Positions 22,449 through 30,965 of a stretch of DNA of 64,000 nt are shown in pieces. This DNA comes from CBDDIP01 sp965279405 (lineage in GTDB: Bacteria; Actinomycetota; Acidimicrobiia; Acidimicrobiales; Ilumatobacteraceae). How positions within the stretch are numbered: position 1 is the stretch's first letter; each line of letters opens with the position of its first letter. The notes under the pieces are model-generated. The model was given only the letters and a program-made list of their open reading frames with translations, was not told where the DNA came from and searched no databases. Location of the stretch: the NCBI GenBank assembly GCA_965279405.1, contig OZ257157.1, positions 186,001 to 250,000 of the forward strand. The letters are read 5' to 3'. The position numbers and the translations under genes were made by a program.

Positions 22449-24725
22449 ATGGGGAAACGCACCACCGCGCTGATCGCCGCGCTCGCGCTGGCCACAGCGG
22501 CCGCCGCATGCAGCGACGGCGGCAACGCCAACGGCCCGAAGTCGACGACGCCGAGCGGTGCATCGGTGGTCGAGACGACCCCGGCGACGGCCCCCGTCAC
22601 CACCGCACCGCTGGCCCCGGCGACCTTCCTCCTCCAGCCGGGCACCGAGCAGATCGCCGTGCTCGACGCCGTCCCGGGTGAGGACCTCACCGTCCTCGCG
22701 GCCGACGGCAACGCGGTCGCCACCGGCACGGTCGACGTGCAGGGCTCGCTGCTGTTCCGCTCGGTTGCCCCTGGCGAGGGGTACGTCGTGGCGTCGGCGA
22801 CGCAGGTCAGCGAGCCCGTTGCCGTTGCCGATCCGACCGACACACCGGACGCCTCGATCTACGACGACCAGCCACTGCTCCCCGCCGGCGGCTTCGGGTA
22901 CATCACCACCCGCGACGGCACCACGTTGAGCGCCAACGTCATCCTCCCCGGCCCGGCCGACGGAGGCCCGTACCCCACTGTTGTGGAGTACAGCGGCTAT
23001 CAACCGAGCGACCCGAGCATGGCGCAGCTCGCCCAGGTGTACACGACGATGGGCTTCGCCTACGTCGGCGTGAACATGCGCGGCACCGGGTGCAGCGGCG
23101 GCTCGTTCCGCTACTTCGAGACCGCGCAGAGCCTCGACGGCTACGACGCCATCGAGGCGATCGCCGCGCAGCCGTGGGTGATGGATCATCAGGTCGGCAT
23201 GGTTGGCATCTCCTACCCGGGCATCAGCCAGCTGTTCGTCGCGGCCACACAGCCGCCGAGCCTGGAGGCGATCACCCCGCTGTCGGTGCTCGACGACAGC
23301 TACCGGTCGACGCTCTACCCCGGTGGCATCCTCAACACCGGCTTCGCCGTGCAGTGGACGCAGGAGCGCGTCGACTCGGCCAAGCCGTACGGCCAGAAGT
23401 GGACGAAGGAGCGCGCCGATGCCGGCGACACGCGCTGCGCCGACAACCAGAAGCTGCGCCTGCAGAACCCCGACCTGTTGACCGAGATCGAAGCCAACCC
23501 GTACTACTCCGCCACCGTGGGCGATGCGCTGGCGCCGATCACGTTCGTCGACAAGATCAACGTGCCGGTGTTCATCGCCGGGGCGTGGCAGGACGAGCAG
23601 ACCGGCGGCCACTTCCCGCTGATGCTCGACCACTTCACCTCGTCCCCGCACGTGTACATCACGCTCACCAACGGCCTGCACACCGAATCGCTGTCCCCGC
23701 CGGTGTTCGGTCGCTACGCCGAGTTCCTGCAGCTGTACGTCGGCAAGCAGGTCCCGGACCTCAGTGTGGCCAACACCATCGAACCCGTCCTCGCCCAGGC
23801 GCTCTACGGGGCGGCCGGCATCGAGAGCTACGGCAACCGCTTCGCCGGGATGACCTACGCCGACGCGCTCAGCTCGTTCGAGGGTGAGCCGAGCGTGCGC
23901 GTGCTGCTCGAACAGGGTGGCGCGACGGGCTTCGCGCCGGGCACGCCGGAGCCGAACGAGTCGATCACGCTCGACTCGTGGCCCGCGCCGAACGCGACCC
24001 CGGTGCGCTGGAACCTGGACGGTGGCGGCGCGCTGGTCGACGGCCCGGCGACCAAGCCCGGCGAAGCCAGCTACACGGCGAACCCCACGGCGTTGCCGGA
24101 CACGTTCTTCCCCGGCAGCGGCAACGACATCTGGCGCACCAACGCCACGTACGACTGGCGGGCGCTGCCCGACGGGACCGGGCTCGGCTTCGTCACCGCA
24201 CCGCTCACCGAGGACACGGTGCTGATGGGCGGCGGCTCGGTCGACCTGTGGGTGCAGACCTCCGCGGCCGACACCGACTTCGAGGTGACCATCAGCGAGG
24301 TGCGCCCCGACGGCACGGAGATCTACGTGCAGAGCGGCTGGCTGCGCGCCAGCCAACGCACGCTCGACGACTCGCTGTCGACCGAGCTGTCGCCGCGGTA
24401 CACGAACCTCGAAGCGGACGCATCCGATCTGCCGGCGAACGAGTTCACCCCGCTGCGCGTCGCCCTGTTCCCGGCCGCTCACCCGTTCCGCGCCGGCAGC
24501 CGGCTGCGACTGACCATCGATGCGCCCGGCAACAACCGACCGGTGTGGATCTTCGACACGATCGACAACAACGAGACCGTGCGCATCGCCTTCGATGCCG
24601 ACCACCCGTCGAGCATCGTCCTGCCGGTGATGACGGGCGTGTCGCTCGCGGCCGCCCCGCCGGCGTGCGGGTCGCTGCGTGGCCAGCCGTGCCGCGTGTG
24701 GGCGCCGGCCACGAACGGCGGATGA
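22449..24725 (+). CDS. X-Pro dipeptidyl-peptidase (S15/CocE) family lipoprotein
   Basis: 758 residues: signal peptide with lipobox TAAAAC (Cys about 21), a Thr/Pro linker, then an S15/CocE/NonD hydrolase. The region GAWQDEQTGG and the nucleophile elbow GISYPGISQ are typical, and FIAGAWQDEQ precedes the His region. A C-terminal jelly-roll (PepX_C) follows (VDLWVQTSAADTDFEVTISE, RLTIDAPGNNRP). It hydrolyses peptides or esters outside the cell. A starting segment of about 100 residues (FLLQPGTEQIAVLDAVPGED) looks like a separate small beta domain. The stop is two bases before the TTG start of the XRE regulator. Confidence 0.87.
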   Translation: MGKRTTALIAALALATAAAACSDGGNANGPKSTTPSGASVVETTPATAPVTTAPLAPATFLLQPGTEQIAVLDAVPGEDLTVLAADGNAVATGTVDVQGSLLFRSVAPGEGYVVASATQVSEPVAVADPTDTPDASIYDDQPLLPAGGFGYITTRDGTTLSANVILPGPADGGPYPTVVEYSGYQPSDPSMAQLAQVYTTMGFAYVGVNMRGTGCSGGSFRYFETAQSLDGYDAIEAIAAQPWVMDHQVGMVGISYPGISQLFVAATQPPSLEAITPLSVLDDSYRSTLYPGGILNTGFAVQWTQERVDSAKPYGQKWTKERADAGDTRCADNQKLRLQNPDLLTEIEANPYYSATVGDALAPITFVDKINVPVFIAGAWQDEQTGGHFPLMLDHFTSSPHVYITLTNGLHTESLSPPVFGRYAEFLQLYVGKQVPDLSVANTIEPVLAQALYGAAGIESYGNRFAGMTYADALSSFEGEPSVRVLLEQGGATGFAPGTPEPNESITLDSWPAPNATPVRWNLDGGGALVDGPATKPGEASYTANPTALPDTFFPGSGNDIWRTNATYDWRALPDGTGLGFVTAPLTEDTVLMGGGSVDLWVQTSAADTDFEVTISEVRPDGTEIYVQSGWLRASQRTLDDSLSTELSPRYTNLEADASDLPANEFTPLRVALFPAAHPFRAGSRLRLTIDAPGNNRPVWIFDTIDNNETVRIAFDADHPSSIVLPVMTGVSLAAAPPACGSLRGQPCRVWAPATNGG

Positions 24726-24726
24726 G

Positions 24727-25551
24727 TTGACCGCCCGACGTGACGAGCTCGCCGCGTTCCTGCGCGCCCATCGCGACGCGCTGACGCCGCAGGAGGTCGG
24801 GCTCCCGCCGGGACGCGGTCGGCGCACGAAGGGCTTGCGGCGTGAGGAGATCGCGATGCTCGCCGGCGTGTCGGTCACCTGGTACACGTGGCTCGAGCAG
24901 GGGCGTCCGATCAACGCCAGCGCCGACGTGCTCGGGGCGCTCGCCCGAGCGATGCGGCTCGACGACGCCGGCCGACAGCACCTCCTCACACTCGCCGCGC
25001 GATCGCCGAGCGATGCGGTGGAGGACGTCGCTGACGCGCCTGACGCGCTCGTGCGGTTGATCGCCTCGATGGATCCGGCGCCCGCGTACGTGCTCGGGCC
25101 GCGATGGGAGTACCTCGCATGGAACCGCGCCCAGTCGCGGCTGTACCCGATGATGGAGCGCTTGGCCGACCGCGAGCGCAACCTGCTGTGGGTGCTGTTC
25201 GCCGAGCCGACGGCGCGAGCCCTGATCGCCGACTGGGACGACCAGGCGCGCCGGATCATGGCCGAGTTCCGCGCCGGCACGGCGATGCTGCGCCACGACC
25301 CCGAGGTCGAACGACTCGTCACCGAGCTCACCGAACGCAGCCCGGAGTTCGCCGAGTGGTGGCCGCAGCTCGACGTCGCCACGTTCCAGACCCGGGTGCG
25401 CCGCTACCACCACCCGCGCGCCGGCGACCTCGTGTTCGAGTACCAGCAACTGACCCCCAGCGAGTGGCCCAGCCTGCGCGTCGTGTGCCAGCTCCCCATC
25501 CCCGGTGACGACAGCGCCGCCCGCCTCAGCGCGTGGCGCGACATCGCCTGA
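24727..25551 (+). CDS. XRE-family regulator with MmyB-like ligand-binding domain
   Basis: 274 residues. The N-terminus contains the characteristic GRRTKGLRREEIAMLAGVSV followed by TWYTWLEQGR, a helix-turn-helix conserved in actinobacterial MmyB-like regulators. The C-terminal 150 residues (YVLGPRWEYLAWNRAQSRL, FQTRVRRYHHP, FEYQQL) match the MmyB-type ligand-binding domain, thought to bind a fatty acid-like ligand. TTG 24727 is the first usable start after the S15 stop (24725). Often such regulators control a neighbouring oxidoreductase; here the neighbours are a peptidase and an unrecognised gene. Followed by a terminator-like hairpin and the copy B tandem palindrome. Confidence 0.85.
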   Translation: MTARRDELAAFLRAHRDALTPQEVGLPPGRGRRTKGLRREEIAMLAGVSVTWYTWLEQGRPINASADVLGALARAMRLDDAGRQHLLTLAARSPSDAVEDVADAPDALVRLIASMDPAPAYVLGPRWEYLAWNRAQSRLYPMMERLADRERNLLWVLFAEPTARALIADWDDQARRIMAEFRAGTAMLRHDPEVERLVTELTERSPEFAEWWPQLDVATFQTRVRRYHHPRAGDLVFEYQQLTPSEWPSLRVVCQLPIPGDDSAARLSAWRDIA

Positions 25552-25553
25552 GA

Positions 25554-25583
25554 GGCAGCTCGCTCACCCGAGCTCCAGCTGCC
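25554..25583 (+). terminator. Terminator-like hairpin after the XRE regulator
   Basis: GGCAGCT (25554-25560) pairs with AGCTGCC (25577-25583), and within it AGCTCG (25557-25562) can pair with CGAGCT (25569-25574), giving a choice of stems. It begins three bases after the regulator stop. The core GCTCGCTCACCCGAGC recurs with one change at 32454-32469. No T-tract is present. Confidence 0.5.
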
Positions 25584-25602
25584 AGTGCGCGAATCCTGCG
25601 TC

Positions 25603-25639
25603 GACAATTCCGCTTGTCGGACGGACAACCCAGGTTGTC
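25603..25639. repeat. Tandem palindrome GACAA-N6-TTGTC x2 (copy B)
   Basis: GACAA-TTCCGC-TTGTC (25603-25618) and GACAA-CCCAGG-TTGTC (25624-25639) repeat the architecture of 20935-20971: the same half-sites, the same 6-base spacers and the same 21-bp period. The shared core extends to CGACAATTC and TTGTCGG in the first palindrome. It lies 45 bp upstream of the unrecognised gene at 25684 and 52 bp after the XRE gene, a position compatible with an operator for either. Confidence 0.75.
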
Positions 25640-25683
25640 GCTCTGTGCGGGAGACATGGCTCCGGATGGATCAACATGGAGCG

Positions 25684-26397
25684 ATGACTCCGGAGACTCG
25701 ACACATCGTCGCCTCAGTCTGCGGCGCGCTCGACAAGGTGATCCCTGACGAGTTCGACCGCATCAAGCAAACGTGGACGCGCGAACGGGAACACGTCACG
25801 CAGACGATCCGGCTGCAGCGCATGCGCAACTCACTCGGTCTGCCCTGGGTGACGCTCACCGTCTACCTCGATGTCCATCCCACTGGCGTCGACCCGACCC
25901 TCGGGCTGTACCCCCAGTTTCGCAACGTCGCGGGTCGTCAAGGTCGCGTCGACGGGTTCGGCTGCAACTTCCGACTCGACGACGACGCCGGCGAGATCTC
26001 AGCGAAGGCGCAGAGCATGCGCAACGAGATGCCGAGGTGCCTCGACTACCTCGACAGCACCTTCAGCCAGGACGCCTATCTCGCCGAGCTCCCAGCGGGC
26101 TGGTACCCGAGGAAGCTCGAGATGTTGCTCGCGTTCGAGCGGACCGATGACATCGCCGCTTGCCTCGAGGAGATGGACTGGGCGCCCCGACCGGATCTCG
26201 GCGCGGCCGACTGGTACGGCAACCTCGAACTCGCCGAGACGGTCCTGCACGCTTTCACGTTCATCGACCGGGCACCCTCGCGGCGATGGATCGACATGAT
26301 CGAGGCGACGCTTGCATCGATCGGCGGTCGGCCCTCCAAGGCGAACGTCGTCCGTCACCAGCGAGTCGTCGGGCTGCTGGCATCGGTCCGCCGATAG
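25684..26397 (+). CDS. Hypothetical protein, possible accessory/immunity-type
   Basis: 237 residues, no signal peptide or membrane helix, no recognised domain. It has MTPETRHIVASVCGALDKVI and, around residue 55, LGLPWVTLTVYLDVHP; a charged, Trp-containing C-terminal half (PAGWYPRKLEMLLAFERTDD, DWYGNLELAETVLHAF) is probably helical. Its codon use is less G/C-biased at third positions than in the flanking genes (many cct, tgt, gat-type codons), hinting at later acquisition. The gene follows the copy B palindrome and ends 12 bp before prfC. No function is proposed. Confidence 0.6.
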   Translation: MTPETRHIVASVCGALDKVIPDEFDRIKQTWTREREHVTQTIRLQRMRNSLGLPWVTLTVYLDVHPTGVDPTLGLYPQFRNVAGRQGRVDGFGCNFRLDDDAGEISAKAQSMRNEMPRCLDYLDSTFSQDAYLAELPAGWYPRKLEMLLAFERTDDIAACLEEMDWAPRPDLGAADWYGNLELAETVLHAFTFIDRAPSRRWIDMIEATLASIGGRPSKANVVRHQRVVGLLASVRR

Positions 26398-26409
26398 ATT
26401 CGATCCGCC

Positions 26410-28005
26410 ATGGACGTGCTTGCCGAATCGAACCGCCGGCGCACGTTCGCCATCATCAGCCACCCCGACGCGGGGAAGACGACGCTGACCGAGAAGTTCC
26501 TGCTGTACTCGGGTGCTGTCCAGGAGGCCGGTGCCGTCCACGCTCGTGAGGGTCGCCGTTCGGCTCGCAGCGACTGGATGGAGCTGGAGCAGCAGCGCGG
26601 CATCTCGATCAGCTCGACGGTGATGCAGTTCCCCTATGGCGACCACGTCCTCAACCTGCTCGACACCCCCGGCCACCGCGACTTCAGCGAGGACACGTAC
26701 CGCGTGCTCGCCGCCGTCGACGCCGTCGTGATGGTGCTCGACGCGGCGAAGGGCATCGAGGCGCAGACCCTCAAGCTGTTCCAGGTCTGCCGGTCACGCA
26801 ACCTGCCGGTGATCACCTTCCTCAACAAGTACGACCGTCCCGGGCGCGATCCGCTGGAGCTGCTCGACGAGATCGAAACGCAGATCGGCCTGCGCCCGAC
26901 CCCGGCGACCTGGCCCGTCGGCAGCGGCGAGGAGTTCCGCGGCGTCGTCGACCGCCGCAACGGGCAGTACACGAAGTTCACCCGCACCGCGCGCGGCGCA
27001 TCCGCCGCGCTGGAAGCGGTGCTGCCCGTCGCCGAAGCCGCGCTCGAGGGCGGCTCGGTGTGGAAGGCAGCGCTCGACGAGATCGGCCTGCTCGACGCGG
27101 TCGGCGCCGACATCGACGTGCCCTCGTTCCTCGCCGGCTCGTCGACGCCCGTGTTCGTCGGCTCGGCGCTGACCAACTTCGGCGTGCGCATGCTGCTCGA
27201 CGCGGTGGTCTCGTTGGCGCCCGCGCCCTCGCCGCGCACCGATCTGGCGGAGACCCCGCACCCGCTCGTCAGCCCGTTCTCGGCGTTCGTGTTCAAGGTG
27301 CAGGCCAACATGGATCCGGCGCACCGCGACCGCATCGCCTTCGCCCGGATCTGCAGCGGCCGCTTCGAACGCGGCATGACCGTCACCAACGCACGCACCG
27401 AACGCGACCTCACCACGAAGTACGCGACCACCGCATTCGGTCCTGATCGCGAAACGGTCGACGAGGCGTTCCCCGGCGACGTCGTCGGACTCGTCAACGC
27501 CACCGGCCTGCAGCTCGGCGACACGCTCTTCGAGCCGGGCCCGAGCGGCGCGAAGGTGGTCTACCCGCCGATCCCGCGCTTCGCCCCGGAGGTGTTCGCC
27601 ACCGCCCGCCCGGTCGACAACGGGCGCTTCAAGCAGTTCCGCAAGGGCCTCGCCCAGCTCGACGAGGAGGGCGTCGTGCAGGTGCTGCGCGACCCGGACT
27701 TCGGCGACAGCGAGACCATCCTCGCCGCGGTCGGCCAGCTGCAGTTCGAGGTCTTCGCATACCGGCTCGGCAGCGAGTTCGGCGCACCGACCGAGATCCG
27801 GTCGGCGCCGTACCAGGCGATCCGGCTCACCGACAAGGCCTCGTCGGAGCGGCTGCGTCGCATCGGCGGGATCCGCATCCTCAACCGCAGCGACGGCGCT
27901 CTGGTGGCGCTGTTCGAGAACCGCTACCGCCTGCAACGGCTGGAGAGCGACGAGCCCGAGCTGACCCTCGAGCCGATCATCGCCGACGTCCAACCGCTGT
28001 ACTGA
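26410..28005 (+). CDS. prfC: Peptide chain release factor 3
   Basis: 531 residues, the usual RF3 length. The GTPase motifs are G1 ISHPDAGKTTLTEK, the switch region GISISSTVMQF, G3 LDTPGHRDFSEDTYR and G4 NKYDRPGRDPLELLDEI (NKYD in place of the usual NKxD, acceptable). The distal part contains RF3-type segments such as FKVQANMDPAHRDRIAFARICSG and FPGDVVGLVN. RF3 is a translational GTPase that removes RF1/RF2 from the ribosome after peptide release. RF3 is not universal in actinobacteria. The ATG at 26410 begins with the RF3-typical ESNRRRTFAIISHP. It is flanked by unrelated genes. Confidence 0.95.
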   Translation: MDVLAESNRRRTFAIISHPDAGKTTLTEKFLLYSGAVQEAGAVHAREGRRSARSDWMELEQQRGISISSTVMQFPYGDHVLNLLDTPGHRDFSEDTYRVLAAVDAVVMVLDAAKGIEAQTLKLFQVCRSRNLPVITFLNKYDRPGRDPLELLDEIETQIGLRPTPATWPVGSGEEFRGVVDRRNGQYTKFTRTARGASAALEAVLPVAEAALEGGSVWKAALDEIGLLDAVGADIDVPSFLAGSSTPVFVGSALTNFGVRMLLDAVVSLAPAPSPRTDLAETPHPLVSPFSAFVFKVQANMDPAHRDRIAFARICSGRFERGMTVTNARTERDLTTKYATTAFGPDRETVDEAFPGDVVGLVNATGLQLGDTLFEPGPSGAKVVYPPIPRFAPEVFATARPVDNGRFKQFRKGLAQLDEEGVVQVLRDPDFGDSETILAAVGQLQFEVFAYRLGSEFGAPTEIRSAPYQAIRLTDKASSERLRRIGGIRILNRSDGALVALFENRYRLQRLESDEPELTLEPIIADVQPLY

Positions 28006-28026
28006 GCGATGCACTGACCGGAACGG

Positions 28027-28923
28027 TCAGCGCAGTTGGTGCGGCTCCATCAGCGAGCTCAGCTTGTCCGGGTTGTTGATGATCCGCACGCTGCTGATGC
28101 GCTGCTCGTCGCTCTCGATCGTGACGACCGCAAACGGTCGATCGCCGAACCACATCACCGCGCCGGCTTCGCCGTTGATGGCTCGCAGATCCACCGACGA
28201 CGTGCTGTTCTCCAGCCATCGCTTGGCGATGTTGACCACGAACCGGGCGACGCGATCGACGCCGATCACGGGCCGGCGCGCTGCATGCTGCTTGGCACCG
28301 CCGTCGCTGACGAGCACGACGTCGTCGGCGAGCACCTGCTTGAGCCCGTCGATGTCGCCGAGCGCGGCGGCGCGCAGGAACGCGTCGACGAGGTCCGGTC
28401 GTCCTCCCGGCCGGACGTCGACGCGACGACGCTCGGCGCGCAGCCGGCCGCGTGCTCGGTGGGCGATCTGCCGGCACGTCTCCTCGCTGCGCCCGACGGT
28501 CTCGGCGACCGCGGCGAACGGCTCCCCGAACACGTCGACCAACAGGAACACGGCGCGCTCGACCGGCCCGAGCCGTTCGAGCAACGTGAGGAAGCCGAGG
28601 GTCAACGACTCACCGAGCTCGGCCGCCTCTGCGGGATCGGCGTCCAGCAGCACCGGCTCCGGCAGCCACGGGCCGATGTACTCCTCGCGCGTCCGCTGCG
28701 CGCTCTTCAGCCGGTCGAGCGCCAGGCGGGTGACCGTGGTGGTGAACCACGCGGCCGGTCGTTCGATCAGCTCCTGCGACGCCGGGTCGAGCCGCTGCCA
28801 ACGCACCCATGCGTCCTGCACGGCGTCCTCGGCCTCGGCCACCGATCCGAGCATCCGGTAGGCGACACCGACCAGCCGTTGCCGTTCGGCTTCGAAGACG
28901 TGCAGCGTCTCGTAGGCGCTCAT
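28027..28923 (-). CDS. ECF sigma factor, SigJ-type with SnoaL-like C-terminus
   Basis: 298 residues. Region 2 is VAYRMLGSVAEAEDAVQDAW, the segment between is RPAAWFTTTVTRLALDRLKSA, and region 4 is LGPVERAVFLLVDVFG with AETVGRSEETCRQIAHRARG as its helix-turn-helix. After region 4 a SnoaL/NTF2-like domain of about 110 residues follows (AFLRAAALGDIDGLKQVLAD), as in SigJ/ECF41-type factors, where it modulates promoter opening. The ATG at 28923 is 10 bp from the upstream gene's stop. ECF41-type factors are normally next to a partner (COE) gene; here the neighbour is a FAD oxidoreductase, so the pairing is likely regulatory (inference). Confidence 0.88.
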   Translation of the reverse strand: MSAYETLHVFEAERQRLVGVAYRMLGSVAEAEDAVQDAWVRWQRLDPASQELIERPAAWFTTTVTRLALDRLKSAQRTREEYIGPWLPEPVLLDADPAEAAELGESLTLGFLTLLERLGPVERAVFLLVDVFGEPFAAVAETVGRSEETCRQIAHRARGRLRAERRRVDVRPGGRPDLVDAFLRAAALGDIDGLKQVLADDVVLVSDGGAKQHAARRPVIGVDRVARFVVNIAKRWLENSTSSVDLRAINGEAGAVMWFGDRPFAVVTIESDEQRISSVRIINNPDKLSSLMEPHQLR

Positions 28924-28933
28924 GATCCAGCGC

Positions 28934-30208
28934 TCACGTGACTGCGGTCCTGCGCTGCGCTGCGGCCACTGCGAGGCGGGCCGCGTCGGTGGCGCTGGCG
29001 CAGCTGGCGTCGAGGAGGTGTCCGGTCGGCCCGACCCAGTCACCGGCGAGGAAGGCCCGATCGCTGCCCGTCGCCGTCACCGTCGGGCGTCCGGGCAGGC
29101 CTCCGAGGTGTGCTGCCGGAGCGGCGCTGACGACCGTCATGCGGTGAAGGTAGCGGCTGGTGACGATGTCGTCATCGGTGATCCCGGCCCGACTCGCGTG
29201 CTGACGCAGCTCGGCGCGCTGGACCTCCGGCGACGCGTGATCGGCTCGTGCGTGGGTGGACGGCACGAGGTAGCGCAACACGTGGACCACGGCCTGCCCC
29301 GCCGGCGCGAGGTCGGCAGGTGGTGTGTGCTGCGACAGGTACAGCGGCTGGTCGACACCGAACCACAGGCCCGGCGCGATCTGGCGCCGGATGCCGAGGT
29401 CGAGGCAGGCTGCCTCGATCTTCGGACCGACGACGAACGGCGCACGTCCGAGCAGTCGGGCGGCGACGTCCGGCGAGCTGACGGCGACGACTACCGCCCG
29501 AGCTCGAACGACGTCGCCGGTGATCGACGCAATCGTGACGCTGTCGCCGTCGTCGTTCACCGAAGCAGCCTCGAACGTCCGCACGTCCAATCCGCCTGCG
29601 AGCTGGTCGACCATCCGGCACCATCCGCCGTCGAGGTAGCGCACTCCTGTCGACAGCGCCGCCTGGAGCTGGGTGATCGCCACGTCGGCGCTGACGACGT
29701 CCGGCGCGTTCGTGTAGGTCGAGACGCGGATCAGGAGCAACAGCAGCGCCGCGGCGTCGTCGGGCAGGTTCAAGGTCTCCATCCACTCGTCCACCGAGCT
29801 CGTGGCAAACGCGGCCGCGTCGACCTTCGGCAGGCTCTTCAGCACGCGCCCGACCGCTGCCTTGCCGCGCAGCCCGAGCAACGAGGTCATCAGCAGCTGG
29901 CGAGCCGTCTGCGGCAGCACGCCGTGCCGGTCCTCGAGCGTGCCGATCGAGCCGTCCGCGTTCGGTGGGCCGCCGCTGACGTCGATACCGAGGTCGGTCA
30001 TCGTGCGATGCGCCGGGCCGTCGAGGTACAGGGCGTGCGCACCGAGGTTGAAGTGGAAGCCGTCGCGCACGTCGGTGCGACCGCGACCGCCGAGCTGGTG
30101 CGCTTCGAGCACCGCAACGGTGGCACCGGCGCGCTGCGCGAGCCGAGCTGCGGTCAGCCCGGCCAGCCCACCACCGATGATCGCCACGTCGAGGATGTCG
30201 TTGTCCAT
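28934..30208 (-). CDS. FAD-dependent amine-oxidase/phytoene-desaturase-like oxidoreductase
   Basis: 424 residues. The dinucleotide-binding motif VAIIGGGLAGLTAARLAQRAG opens the protein, followed by the Glu region VLEAHQLGGRGRT and a C-terminal FLAGDWVGPTGHLLDASCAS that binds FAD. The layout matches CrtI/amine-oxidase superfamily flavoproteins. Substrate unknown; no other carotenoid genes are adjacent, so a desaturase assignment would be speculative. ATG 30208 is preferred over a more distal in-frame GTG because the flavin motif follows it directly. It is transcribed with the SigJ-type factor, 10 bp apart. Confidence 0.83.
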   Translation of the reverse strand: MDNDILDVAIIGGGLAGLTAARLAQRAGATVAVLEAHQLGGRGRTDVRDGFHFNLGAHALYLDGPAHRTMTDLGIDVSGGPPNADGSIGTLEDRHGVLPQTARQLLMTSLLGLRGKAAVGRVLKSLPKVDAAAFATSSVDEWMETLNLPDDAAALLLLLIRVSTYTNAPDVVSADVAITQLQAALSTGVRYLDGGWCRMVDQLAGGLDVRTFEAASVNDDGDSVTIASITGDVVRARAVVVAVSSPDVAARLLGRAPFVVGPKIEAACLDLGIRRQIAPGLWFGVDQPLYLSQHTPPADLAPAGQAVVHVLRYLVPSTHARADHASPEVQRAELRQHASRAGITDDDIVTSRYLHRMTVVSAAPAAHLGGLPGRPTVTATGSDRAFLAGDWVGPTGHLLDASCASATDAARLAVAAAQRRTAVT

Positions 30209-30245
30209 GCTCGTCCGACGAGCGAGCACGGACCGTTGTGACAGG

Positions 30246-30890
30246 TCAGACAGGAACGAGTGCGAACGCTGCCAACGCCGCCTTGCGCTTGGCCGCCGAG
30301 CCGCTGACGCGGGCGACGAGCCGCTCGCCCGTCTGGCGAGCGTGCACCAGTGCGGGGATGTCGGTTCGGATGACCACGTCCGGCTGACGATCGTCGTCGG
30401 CCGGGAGCACCTGCAGGTCGCGACCGCGGCTGACGAGGTCGGCTGCGCTGTCCTCCAGATCTAGGCGCACGGTGACGTCTTCAGCGACGTTGCCGGCTCG
30501 CCACCACGGCGCCATCAGCGAGTAGGCAGCGCGCGACGCAGTGAAGCGCTCGTCCGGATCCGGCTCCAGCTGGTGCACGCCGAAGCGGGCGACGGCGCGC
30601 AGGACGGGTACCACGCCGCGACCCTGCGCGGTGAGCTGGTAGACGGAACGAGCGGCCGGCGGCGGCAGCTCGACGGTCTCCACCAGACCCGCCGCCTGCA
30701 GCGAGCGCAAGCGCTCGGTGAGCAGGTTGGGGGCGATGCCTGTCAGCGCGGCGCGCAGATCGGTGAAGCGCTGCGGACCCATGCCGAGCTCGCGGCAGAT
30801 CAAGAGCACCCAGCGGTCGCCGATCACATCGAGGCCCGCGGCGATCGGGCAGTACTGCCCGTAGGTCCGTTCTCCCGATTCGTTCTTCAT
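30246..30890 (-). CDS. HxlR-type regulator with C-terminal SCP2-like domain
   Basis: 214 residues from ATG 30890. The HxlR winged helix is clear: YCPIAAGLDVIGDRWVLLI, then FTDLRAALTGIAPNLLTERL. After about residue 110 a second domain, containing VTVRLDLEDSA and VVIRTDIPALVHARQTGERL, resembles the SCP2 sterol-carrier fold found fused to actinobacterial HxlR proteins. It faces the divergent MFS exporter across an AT-rich 75-bp gap that carries a candidate operator. Such regulators sense a redox-active or lipid-like compound; the exporter is the probable target (inference). Confidence 0.85.
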   Translation of the reverse strand: MKNESGERTYGQYCPIAAGLDVIGDRWVLLICRELGMGPQRFTDLRAALTGIAPNLLTERLRSLQAAGLVETVELPPPAARSVYQLTAQGRGVVPVLRAVARFGVHQLEPDPDERFTASRAAYSLMAPWWRAGNVAEDVTVRLDLEDSAADLVSRGRDLQVLPADDDRQPDVVIRTDIPALVHARQTGERLVARVSGSAAKRKAALAAFALVPV

Positions 30891-30894
30891 TGCA

Positions 30895-30932
30895 GTTGCA
30901 ACCTCATCCAGATTGGTATAGTTTTTCAACTA
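30895..30932. promoter_or_regulatory. Candidate operator between HxlR-SCP2 and the MFS exporter
   Basis: In the divergent intergenic gap there is a perfect palindrome GTTGCAAC (30895-30902) and an inverted repeat TAGTT-TTTC-AACTA (30919-30932), inside a markedly AT-rich island. This is the position expected for a HxlR operator controlling both genes. The minus-strand sequence also reads TATACC near the start of the regulator. Promoter elements were not fixed. Confidence 0.5.
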
Positions 30933-30965
30933 GTCGATCTTGATTCTAACCCGCAGAGGACGCAC

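Noticed and set aside
22410..25382. Long antisense frame over the S15 peptidase and XRE genes
   Set aside because: Same reason: no motifs, biased composition and the opposite strand carries clear families with lipobox, nucleophile elbow and HTH.
28934..30208. Carotenoid biosynthesis gene (CrtI)
   Set aside because: Only the flavin motifs match; no crtB/crtE-type gene is near, and the neighbour is a sigma factor.
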